NCBI GenBank assembly: GCA_964354345.1
Contig: CAYGZL010000163.1
Coordinates: 1-8,814 of the forward strand
Direction of reading: 5' to 3'
Length of the DNA stretch: 8,814 nt
From: CAYGZL01 sp964354345
GTDB lineage: Bacteria; Chloroflexota; Anaerolineae; Anaerolineales; UBA4823
Below are positions 1 to 7,167 of the stretch, in pieces. How positions within the stretch are numbered: position 1 is the first letter of the stretch; each line of letters begins with the position of its first letter. A program made the position numbers and the translations under genes. Below the pieces are notes generated by a model, which saw nothing but the letters and a program-made list of their open reading frames with translations, was not told the DNA's origin and did no database searches.

Positions 1-220
1 TCTCGCCACAACCGTTAAGCGAGTACCAGGCAGCATAGACTCGCTCAGGCTGATTGCCACGCGGCCGAATAGCGGTCACGCCGGTGCGCACCGACCCGCG
101 CTCGGATTCGTGGATCAGGGTGGTATGCCCAACCCATACGCCGGGTACATCGGTAATGGCATTTGAGGGACCGGGATCCCCATCGAAGGGAATGCCTGAC
201 TCACGTGCTCGAGGTTTCAT
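1..220 (-). CDS. P1/DmpA-family (S58) aminopeptidase, N-terminal part, runs off left edge
   Basis: The minus-strand reading frame from the ATG at 220-218 gives 73 complete codons before the edge. It carries the typical N-terminus of the DmpA / L-aminopeptidase-D-esterase (peptidase family S58, P1) group: RARESGIPFDGDPGPSNAIT, then DVPGVWVGHTTLI, RTGVTAIRPRG and AWYSLNGCGE. Family members are made as one chain that self-cleaves before a Ser nucleophile, which lies downstream of what is visible here; they remove N-terminal residues, including D-Ala or beta-amino acids, from small peptides. An AGGAG lies 9 bases before the ATG, inside the end of the phosphopantetheinyl transferase gene. The ATG lies 20 bases inside that gene, so the two are probably co-transcribed and translationally coupled. 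Substrate cannot be told from this part. Confidence in the family is high. Confidence 0.85.
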   Translation of the reverse strand, partial: MKPRARESGIPFDGDPGPSNAITDVPGVWVGHTTLIHESERGSVRTGVTAIRPRGNQPERVYAAWYSLNGCGE

Positions 221-971
221 CGTGTAATTCTCCTGATACAGGGATTGCAATCGAAATACAGTAGCCATCGGATTCTGGGTCGCTGTCAGACTGGAATCCG
301 GAGACCAAATGAATTGGAGCCAGTTTTCTTTCTGCGAGGCAGACCTGATCGGGCAGAACATTGATCTGGTTAAAAGCCAGGGCTCTGCCCAGTTGAAGAT
401 ATTTGGTGAGGGCCTCTTTGCGCGACCAGAGCCGGGTGATACGCGCCGCGGCCTGTTTAGGCGACGGGTCCCCTTGCCCCAGCCAACCACGCTCCTCCGG
501 AGTGAAAAAATAGCTTGCCAGGGCAGGAGGGCGCGGCTCGACCTTTTCAATATCCACCCCGATCTCGAACAGGGCAACCACCGCCACGGCATATGCATGC
601 GAATGGCTGATTGAGAGGTGCAGCTCAGGATGCTCCTGGATCAATGGCGCCTGGTTAGGATGGCTCAAGATCGAGACGCTTGAGGCGTCTTGATGGGCGC
701 GTCCGGATGGGCGCCCCGAAGCAGTCCAATATCCCGCTAAAGCGCACCTGGCGGCTAACCGTCCCGCTAACCACTCGACCCTTCGTCTCCAGACAGTGAG
801 TGGTGCGTACAAGGCATATTCGGCAGGAGTAAGCACGGCAGCGGTGTAAGAATCGCCCTCCGCCTCCAGGCGCGCCGCGACTTCAGCTGTCGCCTGGAGG
901 CCATAGGTAAAACCGAACTGGCGTGCACTGGTAGAGAGAAATTCATCCATCGTGAAATAGTTCCAATTCAT
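201..971 (-). CDS. 4'-phosphopantetheinyl transferase superfamily protein
   Basis: A 256-residue protein that should transfer 4'-phosphopantetheine from CoA to a serine of a carrier protein (acyl, peptidyl or aryl carrier) in the cytoplasm. The superfamily motifs are visible in order: WLAGR at 67-71 (the P1-type motif), HLSISHS at 118-124, GVDIE at 138-142 and LWSRKEAL at 181-188. Mg2+ ligands would be D140, E142 and E186, and K185 is the conserved lysine. The length fits the Sfp/Gsp-like two-subdomain form rather than the 120-residue AcpS form. The ATG at 971 has only a weak upstream ribosome site; the ATG at codon 8 (950) is an alternative and would not remove any motif. The 3' end overlaps the start of the DmpA-family gene by 20 bases. 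No polyketide, non-ribosomal peptide or fatty-acid genes are in the window, so its carrier protein is unknown. Confidence 0.88.
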   Translation of the reverse strand: MNWNYFTMDEFLSTSARQFGFTYGLQATAEVAARLEAEGDSYTAAVLTPAEYALYAPLTVWRRRVEWLAGRLAARCALAGYWTASGRPSGRAHQDASSVSILSHPNQAPLIQEHPELHLSISHSHAYAVAVVALFEIGVDIEKVEPRPPALASYFFTPEERGWLGQGDPSPKQAAARITRLWSRKEALTKYLQLGRALAFNQINVLPDQVCLAERKLAPIHLVSGFQSDSDPESDGYCISIAIPVSGELHDETSST

Positions 972-1079
972 TTTAATTCATATGGCTCAATTAGAGTGGC
1001 GCTTAAACTGCCTTTACGGGGGGTAAATGGCTAAACTCTACCATTGTCAAAATCACGAAAACCAATCAAAATATAGCTC
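972..1079. promoter_or_regulatory. divergent intergenic region with TTTAC-N5-GTAAA palindrome
   Basis: This 108-base gap separates the minus-strand transferase/peptidase pair from the plus-strand kinase operon and must hold both promoters. A palindrome, TTTAC (1013-1017) with a 5-base G spacer and GTAAA (1023-1027), lies in its middle. A wider inverted pair, TAGAGT near 991 and ACTCTA near 1035, brackets it. TTGTCA at 1044-1049 could be a -35 box for the kinase gene, but I see no convincing -10 at the right spacing. No Shine-Dalgarno sequence precedes the ATG at 1080. The regulatory role is inferred from position and symmetry only. Confidence 0.4.
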
Positions 1080-2933
1080 ATGGACACACTCGATCCAAAA
1101 GTCACAGGTAAGATGGACGCTCAACACGAACCGACCCAAGCGCTATTAGAGGTGGCGTCTTTGATTAATATCCGATCCGACACTGGGCAAGTGCTTGATC
1201 GCATCTTACTGCAAACCCAGTGCGCTATCCCATGCCAAGCTGCGATGCTGGTACTGATTGATGACGACAGGGTGCGCGTTGCCAGCCATCTGGGACTGGG
1301 AACTATTCCCGAGCTGGCGCCTTTGTTAGCCAACAGCCACTCCATAGATGTCTTTCGACCAATCGCCACGATCTTCCGCACTCATCAACCTTTGGTAGTG
1401 CAGGATTCTAATGCCGATCCCCACCGACAGAACATTCCAGGACTGGAATGGGTGCAATCTTATGCCTCGGCAGGTATGTTAATGGACGAGAAACTGGTCG
1501 GGTTATTGGTCTTGATGAGCAATCAAGCCGGCTATTTCCGGGCAGAAGTAGGGAGTGTACTGCAGGCTTTTGCCAATCAAGCAGCGCTTGTCATTCAATA
1601 TGCCAGATTATATGAAAACGAGTTGCGCACTCGCCAAATCGCTGAAGCCTTGCAAGAAGCCAGCCAGGCATTGACTAAAACTTTGAATCTGGGTGAAATT
1701 CTGGAAATCCTGTTGGATTATCTGCACAAGCTAACACCTTATGATAACGCCATAATTTATCTGACCCAGGATGAAACGATCTTTCGACTGGCAGCGCAAC
1801 GTGGATGCGAAGGAGTAGCAGATATTGCTTGCAATACAGGATTGCCAGACAATCTAGTCCAGGTCACCGATCCTGAGCAGAGGTTAAGTTTTAATGCATA
1901 TGACGACCCGTATTTGAACCAACTGGTGAGGGATCAGAACAGCATGTTGCTTTCTGACATCAATAGTTCCTTTTTATCACAATCGATCAGGCAAGCTATT
2001 TTAAGTGGAGAATCGATCTGCTCCTTAATCAGCATCCCACTGGTCGTTGCAGGGAAAGTCACCGGTCTGTGTATATTAGGTAAGAATGAGCCTGGCTTTT
2101 ATTCCAGCGAACATTTGCGCATAACGGAAATATTAATCCGGCAGGCAGCCATCATCGTGCAAAACGCACGGCTTTTTGAGAAAACACAGGCAGCCAGAGA
2201 ACAGCTGTTATCCCTTTCTCGCCGTCTTGTGGAAGTTCAAGAAAACGAACGACGTTATATCTCCAGTGAGTTGCACGATGAAGCCGGACAGGCATTAGCT
2301 TCACTCAAAGTGGGATTACATTTGCTCAATATCCAGGCTAACCAGTCCGAAACGGGAGTTCCGACTCAAGAGATGCGAGGAATTATCCACTCACTGAACC
2401 AGCAGGTCGATCAGTTATTTGATAACCTGCACCGCCTGGCGGCGAACCTGCGTCCAGCCAGCCTGGATCATCTCGGGTTGGTGCCAGCCCTGCAGCAGCT
2501 TCTAGAGCTACTTAATGAGCAGACCAATCTACAGGCGCAGTTTGTTACACTTGGACTGGATGAACGCCTGCCCACAGAGGTGGAGACGGCCCTATATCGC
2601 ATCGTACAAGAAGCTTTGACAAATGTGATCCGTCATGCCCATTCGAAGCGAGTGGACGTCTTGCTTGAGCAGCGCAACCAAAGGGTGATAGCGATCATCG
2701 AAGACAACGGTAGTGGATTCGATCCAACCCTACCTTTCGATAACCATCACTTTGGCCTGTTCAGCATGCGCGAAAGGGCTGAGATGCTGGGAGGAAGGTT
2801 TGTGGTGGAAAGTATACCCAACCAGGGCACGACCATTTATGCCGAAATTCCGCTATCACCGCGCTGGAATGATCGTCTCACCACCGCGGATTCCGAAGGA
2901 AATGATGGCGCCCATAACAATCTTGATCGTTGA
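1080..2933 (+). CDS. soluble GAF-GAF sensor histidine kinase (NarL/DesK class)
   Basis: A 617-residue kinase, the sensor half of a two-component pair with the gene that overlaps its end. Two GAF domains are seen, at roughly residues 20-175 and 200-365, each ending in a helix of the FANQAALVIQYARLYE type that leads into a linker. The HisKA_3 dimerisation helix follows, with ENERRYISSELHDEAGQ and the phospho-acceptor H399. The ATPase domain has the N-box (EALTN, N515), the IIEDNGSGFDP box (D542) and HFGLFSMRERAEMLGG (about 558-573). There is no signal peptide and no membrane segment, so it should sense something in the cytoplasm; GAF domains bind small ligands, cofactors or redox centres, but the ligand is not evident. 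The chosen ATG lacks a ribosome site; the ATG at 1113 (codon 12) is an alternative that leaves every domain intact. Confidence 0.92.
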   Translation: MDTLDPKVTGKMDAQHEPTQALLEVASLINIRSDTGQVLDRILLQTQCAIPCQAAMLVLIDDDRVRVASHLGLGTIPELAPLLANSHSIDVFRPIATIFRTHQPLVVQDSNADPHRQNIPGLEWVQSYASAGMLMDEKLVGLLVLMSNQAGYFRAEVGSVLQAFANQAALVIQYARLYENELRTRQIAEALQEASQALTKTLNLGEILEILLDYLHKLTPYDNAIIYLTQDETIFRLAAQRGCEGVADIACNTGLPDNLVQVTDPEQRLSFNAYDDPYLNQLVRDQNSMLLSDINSSFLSQSIRQAILSGESICSLISIPLVVAGKVTGLCILGKNEPGFYSSEHLRITEILIRQAAIIVQNARLFEKTQAAREQLLSLSRRLVEVQENERRYISSELHDEAGQALASLKVGLHLLNIQANQSETGVPTQEMRGIIHSLNQQVDQLFDNLHRLAANLRPASLDHLGLVPALQQLLELLNEQTNLQAQFVTLGLDERLPTEVETALYRIVQEALTNVIRHAHSKRVDVLLEQRNQRVIAIIEDNGSGFDPTLPFDNHHFGLFSMRERAEMLGGRFVVESIPNQGTTIYAEIPLSPRWNDRLTTADSEGNDGAHNNLDR

Positions 2934-3540
2934 TGATCATGGCGTTTTGAGGGCTGGACTGCGGGCTTTGTTAAACGCCGAGGCCGACCTGCAAGTGATT
3001 GGCGAAGCAGCCCATTCAGGTGAGGCTCTTCGTCTGGTCGAGAATCTCCAACCACAGATGGTAATCATGGATATCAGCATGCCGGGAATGGATGGGATTG
3101 AAGCTACACGCCAACTTGTCCAGCGCTATCCCCAAATACGCGTTCTGTTGTTAACCATCCATGAAGATAAAAGTCTGATCCGGGCAGCGATGCAAGCCGG
3201 AGCTGCGGGTTACATTCTGAAACAGGCAGTCGATACGGAATTGATCGAGGCGATACGCCAACTATCAGCCGGGAAACAATATGTACACCCGCTACTGTTG
3301 AATGCACTCCTGGAAGAAACATCGCCTCCCGAGGTAAAAAGAGTGGAAGTAACCCTCACCTTACGTGAAACCCAGATTCTACGCCTGATCGCAGCCGGCT
3401 ATACCAACCGCGCCATTGCCGAAGAGCTTGTCTTGAGCATCCGCACAGTAGAAACACACCGCGCCAACCTGATTAACAAATTGGGTTTACACAGCCGCGT
3501 GGAATTGGTAAAATATGCCACCGAACACGGGGTAATCTAA
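2905..3540 (+). CDS. NarL/FixJ-family response regulator (receiver + LuxR HTH)
   Basis: A 211-residue response regulator, the likely partner of the preceding kinase. The receiver domain (about 4-120) has the acidic pair D10/D11, phospho-acceptor D56 in VIMDISMPGMDG, T84 and K106 in YILKQA. A LuxR-type helix-turn-helix covers about 147-205 (LTLRETQILRLIAAGYTNRA and TVETHRANLINKLGLHSR). The frame is open from 2713, but the domain begins only after the tandem ATGs at 2902 and 2905. AAGGA at 2896-2900 is better spaced for the ATG at 2905, so I chose that one. The gene overlaps the kinase end by 29 bases, which fits translational coupling in one operon. It should bind DNA as a phosphorylated dimer. 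Its targets are unknown, but the palindromes upstream of the kinase gene and of the oxidase gene are candidates. Confidence 0.93.
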   Translation: MAPITILIVDDHGVLRAGLRALLNAEADLQVIGEAAHSGEALRLVENLQPQMVIMDISMPGMDGIEATRQLVQRYPQIRVLLLTIHEDKSLIRAAMQAGAAGYILKQAVDTELIEAIRQLSAGKQYVHPLLLNALLEETSPPEVKRVEVTLTLRETQILRLIAAGYTNRAIAEELVLSIRTVETHRANLINKLGLHSRVELVKYATEHGVI

Positions 3541-3547
3541 ATACTCA

Positions 3548-3596
3548 AATATCCGTAGAAAATACCGAGAGGAATTCCGTGTTTTCTACGGATATT
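3548..3596 (+). terminator. hairpin after the two-component operon
   Basis: A perfect 15-bp inverted repeat, AATATCCGTAGAAAA (3548-3562) and TTTTCTACGGATATT (3582-3596), encloses a 19-base loop. It begins 8 bases after the response regulator stop codon. The arms are AT-rich and the downstream sequence is pyrimidine-rich (CTTTCCTTTTCC) rather than a clean T-run, so termination is likely but not certain. The TCCGTAG core also occurs in the hairpin on the other side of the oxidase gene. Confidence 0.6.
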
Positions 3597-3617
3597 AATC
3601 TTTCCTTTTCCTGTAAT

Positions 3618-3640
3618 ATTTACCTGTATTCGAGGTAAAT
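3618..3640. promoter_or_regulatory. operator-like palindrome upstream of the multicopper oxidase gene
   Basis: A perfect inverted repeat, ATTTACCT (3618-3625) - 7 bases - AGGTAAAT (3633-3640), lies about 80 bases before the oxidase start codon. TATTAT at 3653-3658 just downstream is a possible -10 box, without a good -35 partner, which would fit an activated promoter. The arms are unlike the CueR, CsoR and CopY copper operators I know. They share TTTAC/GTAAA with the palindrome at 1013-1027. The function is inferred. Confidence 0.45.
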
Positions 3641-3717
3641 TGCACTTTGTAGTATTATTAACATTGCGTGCAACCGTTTTTGCTGGTAATACCACTAGTT
3701 TAGATAAAGGAGTGAAT

Positions 3718-5727
3718 ATGTCGATAACTAGAAGAGGTTTTCTTAAATTAATGCTGGCAGGAACAGCCGGACTGATCCTATCCAGCAAGGGCAAGTTCCT
3801 GTTGAAGGCGCGGGCTGCTATCCCGGGAGGGTCGCTGGATCCGAACTTGATCCCTAAATTTGGCTGGCCACTGGTCATTCCGCCTGCCATGCCCATCGCA
3901 GGGCGCAGCCGGGCTAATTTGGGTCGAAACCCGGATAGCTATGTCATCGCTGTACGCCAGTTCCAGCAACAAATAGTACCAACCAACACCGCCGGATTGA
4001 CGAATTTCCCCAAAACTACCGTGTGGGGTTATGGATCCATCAACCATCCCGGCACGGTTGCAGAGGGGGGTACATTCAACTACCCATCCTTTACCCTGGA
4101 AGCCCGATGGGGACGGCCGATGCGGGTCAAATGGGTCAATGATCTGACTGACATCAACGGTGGCTATCTGCCACACTTATTACCCGTCGATCAGACCATC
4201 CATTGGGCCAACCCACCAGGCCCACGCGACAGCATGGGTATGGAGCAAGAACCTTACACCGGGCCAGTTCCAATGGTCACTCACGTTCATGGCGCACATA
4301 CCACCGATGAAAGCGATGGCTACGCCGAAGCATGGTTTCTGCCCAAGGCTAACAATATACCTGCTGGCTATTTTACTGAAGGAACCTGGTATAACTTCTT
4401 TAAAAACAAGTTTCAAACCCAATATGGCGTAACCTGGGAACCTGGATCTGCCACGTTCCAGTATCCCAACGACCAGCGGGCTACTACCTTGTGGTATCAC
4501 GATCACGCTCTGGGTATGACCCGCTTGAATGTCTATGCTGGACCGGCTGGTTTTTATCTCCTGCGCGGCGGACCGGATGATCTTCCTACGGGCACACTAC
4601 CTGGTCCGGCACCCGTGATCGGTTCAAATCCCTTCAGCACTTATTACGAAATCCCACTGGCGATCCAGGACCGTTCGTTTAATGACAATGGCTCGTTATT
4701 CTATCCGGATAGCCGTGTTTTCTTCGATGGCTATCCCGGTCCCTACAGCCCAGAAACGCCGGTGGCACCCATCTGGAACCCGGAGTTCTTCGGGAATTGT
4801 ATGCTGGTGAATGGACGCACCTGGCCTTATTTAAATGTTGAACAAACCCGCTACCGCTTCCGCCTTCTGAATGGCTGTGATGCGCGCTTCTTGATCTTGA
4901 AATTCGATAATAACCAAACCTTCTACCAAATTGGCGCCGAGGGCGGCTTTTTACCCGCCACCGTCCCGCTGACCCAACTACTAATGAGTCCGGCCGAGCG
5001 CGCCGATGTGATCGTCGATTTTACCAACCTGCCGGTCGGCACGACCCTGACGCTGCTCAATCTCGGTCCCGACGAGCCGTTTAAGGGCTTCAACCCAGAC
5101 GGCAGCCTGACGGATGGCTCCGGGGGTATTTTGCCGCCAGCTGACCCAACCACAACCGGCGTGGTGATGCAGTTCCGGGTAGTACCTGCCACCCGCCGCG
5201 ATGTCAGCACACCTCCAATGAACCTGATCCTGCCAACCCGCACTCCCCTCCCTGCTGCCAGCGTCACCCGCCAAGTCTCGCTCAACGAAGAGATGTTTAT
5301 GCCGATTGGTTTGGAGGAGATCCCTGTCGCCGCCAAACTCGGCACAGTCGACCTGACTAATCCTGTTGCACCACTGGGGTTACCTCTCAAATGGATGGAC
5401 GCGATTACCGAGAATCCAGCAAATGGCGCGACAGAGGTTTGGGAGATCTACAACTTCACTGCCGATGCACACCCGATTCATCTGCATCAAGTCATGTTTG
5501 AGGTAGTTGATCGCCAGCCAATCGGCGACCTATCTCGCCCACCGGAAAGTTGGGAGACAGGCACCAAAGATACCGTGACTGCCTACCCGGGTGAGATCAC
5601 GCGCCTCAAAGCCCGATTCGGTCTGAATGGCCAGTATGTCTGGCACTGCCATATTATCGAGCACGAGGACAATGAAATGATGCGCCCATACCGCGTTGGA
5701 CCGGTGCAGCCCGGCCAACCAGTGTAG
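3718..5727 (+). CDS. Tat-exported CotA-like multicopper oxidase
   Basis: A 669-residue enzyme of the laccase / CotA / phenoxazinone-synthase type, which oxidises phenols, bilirubin-like compounds or metal ions while reducing O2 to water. The start is the ATG at 3718, 5 bases after AAAGGAG; the frame extends upstream, but without this site. It has a Tat signal (ITRRGFLKLMLAGTAGLIL), so it should be exported folded. All four copper-binding motifs are present: THVHGAH (H189, H191), WYHDHALGMT (H261, H263), HPIHLH (H585, H588, H590) and HCHIIEHEDNEMM (H643, C644, H645, H649). The type 1 centre would be H585, C644, H649 and axial M654, as in CotA. The family motif DESDGYAEAWF follows the first histidines. 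It is about 150 residues longer than CotA, mostly in loops between the cupredoxin domains. It appears intact; the substrate is not predictable. Confidence 0.93.
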   Translation: MSITRRGFLKLMLAGTAGLILSSKGKFLLKARAAIPGGSLDPNLIPKFGWPLVIPPAMPIAGRSRANLGRNPDSYVIAVRQFQQQIVPTNTAGLTNFPKTTVWGYGSINHPGTVAEGGTFNYPSFTLEARWGRPMRVKWVNDLTDINGGYLPHLLPVDQTIHWANPPGPRDSMGMEQEPYTGPVPMVTHVHGAHTTDESDGYAEAWFLPKANNIPAGYFTEGTWYNFFKNKFQTQYGVTWEPGSATFQYPNDQRATTLWYHDHALGMTRLNVYAGPAGFYLLRGGPDDLPTGTLPGPAPVIGSNPFSTYYEIPLAIQDRSFNDNGSLFYPDSRVFFDGYPGPYSPETPVAPIWNPEFFGNCMLVNGRTWPYLNVEQTRYRFRLLNGCDARFLILKFDNNQTFYQIGAEGGFLPATVPLTQLLMSPAERADVIVDFTNLPVGTTLTLLNLGPDEPFKGFNPDGSLTDGSGGILPPADPTTTGVVMQFRVVPATRRDVSTPPMNLILPTRTPLPAASVTRQVSLNEEMFMPIGLEEIPVAAKLGTVDLTNPVAPLGLPLKWMDAITENPANGATEVWEIYNFTADAHPIHLHQVMFEVVDRQPIGDLSRPPESWETGTKDTVTAYPGEITRLKARFGLNGQYVWHCHIIEHEDNEMMRPYRVGPVQPGQPV

Positions 5728-5769
5728 CGCTACCCGGCATAAATCTATATTCAGAACTTGGTTTCGCCA

Positions 5770-5813
5770 TTTCCGTAGCCGGGCTGCTCCAGAGAGCAAT
5801 CCGGCTACGGAAA
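5770..5813. terminator. strong hairpin after the multicopper oxidase gene
   Basis: Perfect 13-bp arms, TTTCCGTAGCCGG (5770-5782) and CCGGCTACGGAAA (5801-5813), enclose a second stem, TGCTC (5785-5789) and GAGCA (5794-5798), capped by a CAGA tetraloop. It begins 42 bases after the oxidase stop. There is no T-run on either side, so it may instead be an mRNA-stabilising hairpin or a dispersed palindromic repeat. The sequence CGGAAACTTA at its right edge (5808-5817) recurs at 5856-5865, just before the next gene. Confidence 0.55.
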
Positions 5814-5868
5814 CTTATGTATCCTTATCGGGTAATCGATCTCGCGTTCGTGGTCCGGAAACTTAGCG

Positions 5869-7167
5869 ATGCGATCCAATCTATGGCGGTATGGCTTTGG
5901 TGCATTTGCGGTGCTGATGAGTGTTTTTTTCGCCGCTCAACCGTTGCTGGCAGCTCCGACCGGGACCCAATTCATTAACGGTAATTTTGAAAGCGGCCCT
6001 GGACCGGGCTGGATTGAATACTCACGCCTGGGATATTCGCTTATCTTGATTAACACAGAGCTACCAACTGGTATCATTCCTCATTCTGGCTCGTGGACTG
6101 CCTGGCTAGGGGGCGATAATAACGAGCAAGCTTATCTGCTACAGAATGTCACCGTTACCGCTGTAACTCCCAGCCTGTCTTACTGGCACTGGATTGACTC
6201 GGAAGATACCTGCGGCTGGGATTTTGCCCGCGTCTTTGCTAACGAGATGCAAATTTCATCCTATACACTGTGCATCGCTAGAAATACTGGCGGGTGGGTC
6301 AATGTAATCATAGATCTAAGCAGCTATATCGACCAGACTATCAACCTCAAGATCCAGATTGATACCGATGCCTCTAATTTAAGCAACCTGTATGTAGATG
6401 ATGTGGCATTGGTGACCTACATCCCACTGACTAGCACCCCAACGTTGACCCCTACCCGGACGCCTTCAGTCACTCCCACGTTAATACTGACAAGCACCTC
6501 AACGGCAACAGTCACCACAACAGCAACCGTGACCACATCCGGCACGCCTACCCCCACCCTAACAGGCACATCCACACCGACACTTACCAGTACATTCACT
6601 GCAACCGCAACTGCTTCTGGCACACCTTCACCGACACCCACCAGCACACTCACCACTACAGCAACCGCCACTGCCTCTGGCACGCCTACCCCCACATTAA
6701 CAGCCACTTACACACCGACACCCACCAGCACACTCACCACTACAGCAACCGCCACTGCCTCTGGCACGCCTACCCCCACCCTAACAGCCACTTACACACC
6801 GACACCCACCAGCACACTCACCACTACAGCAACCGCCACTGCCTCTGGCACGCCTACCCCCACCCTAACAGCCACCGCAAGCGCGACTGCTTCTGGCACA
6901 CCCACCTCCACCCTAACAGGCACTTACACACTGACACCTGCCAGTACACTCACCACCACAGCAACCCCTACCATAACAGGCACCAACACATTGACGCCAA
7001 CCGGAACTCATACGCCTACGATCACTAGTACCCTTACCTCTACTGCCACTGTTACTTCCACGCCTACGGCAGCCAACTTCCTTACACCCACCCCAACAGT
7101 TACCCAAGGTTCGATATCCCCCCTAAAAATCCGGGTTTATCTTCCTATCATCTGGGTTAAGCGTTGA
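5869..7167 (+). CDS. secreted protein: beta-sandwich/CBM-like domain with long Thr/Pro tail
   Basis: A 432-residue exported protein of unknown function. Residues 1-29 are a Sec signal peptide (RSNLWRYG, hydrophobic core, then LLAA). Residues about 33-183 resemble a carbohydrate-binding-module-like jelly-roll: FINGNFESGPGPGW at the start, HSGSWTAWLGG, LSYWHWIDSEDTCGWDFARV, and NLYVDDVALV at the end. C115 and C135 could form a disulfide. Residues about 188-415 are almost only Thr, Pro, Ser, Ala, Leu and Val, a flexible and probably glycosylated linker of the kind common in Chloroflexota surface proteins. The last 17 residues leave that pattern and end in RVYLPIIWVKR. The start has only a weak ribosome site (GGAA), but the signal peptide begins there. 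There is no catalytic motif, so a binding or surface-display role is the most that can be inferred. Confidence 0.8.
   Translation: MRSNLWRYGFGAFAVLMSVFFAAQPLLAAPTGTQFINGNFESGPGPGWIEYSRLGYSLILINTELPTGIIPHSGSWTAWLGGDNNEQAYLLQNVTVTAVTPSLSYWHWIDSEDTCGWDFARVFANEMQISSYTLCIARNTGGWVNVIIDLSSYIDQTINLKIQIDTDASNLSNLYVDDVALVTYIPLTSTPTLTPTRTPSVTPTLILTSTSTATVTTTATVTTSGTPTPTLTGTSTPTLTSTFTATATASGTPSPTPTSTLTTTATATASGTPTPTLTATYTPTPTSTLTTTATATASGTPTPTLTATYTPTPTSTLTTTATATASGTPTPTLTATASATASGTPTSTLTGTYTLTPASTLTTTATPTITGTNTLTPTGTHTPTITSTLTSTATVTSTPTAANFLTPTPTVTQGSISPLKIRVYLPIIWVKR
6631..6875 (+). repeat. 84-bp tandem repeat inside the Thr/Pro tail, about 2.9 copies
   Basis: Copies lie at 6631-6714, 6715-6798 and 6799-6875. 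Each encodes 28 residues around TATASGTPTPTLTATYTPTP. Copies 1 and 2 differ at only two bases (CATTAA versus CCCTAA, around 6696 and 6780), while the flanking 6439-6630 and 6876-7100 hold looser, diverged versions. The unit keeps the reading frame, so copy number can change without breaking the gene. Confidence 0.9.

Noticed and set aside
309..614. Plus-strand 101-codon frame inside the phosphopantetheinyl transferase gene
   Set aside because: It is a shadow of the minus-strand gene, which has all superfamily motifs; no signals support the plus frame.
2713..2904. Upstream extension of the response regulator into the kinase gene
   Set aside because: The extra residues have no receiver-domain character and lie over the conserved ATPase part of the kinase. 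The receiver begins right after the ATG at 2905.
3640..3717. Upstream extension of the oxidase reading frame to 3640
   Set aside because: The ATG at 3718 has a near-perfect ribosome site and starts directly before a Tat signal; the extension would bury the signal and has no ribosome site.
6417..6707. Minus-strand open frame of 96 codons rich in Val and Gly
   Set aside because: It is the reverse of the Thr/Pro repeat DNA; low-complexity sequence stays open in several frames. It has no ribosome site or recognisable fold.
6439..7100. CRISPR-like repetitive pattern
   Set aside because: The repeats are contiguous, in frame with a gene and vary in length; there are no unique spacers of constant size and no cas genes.
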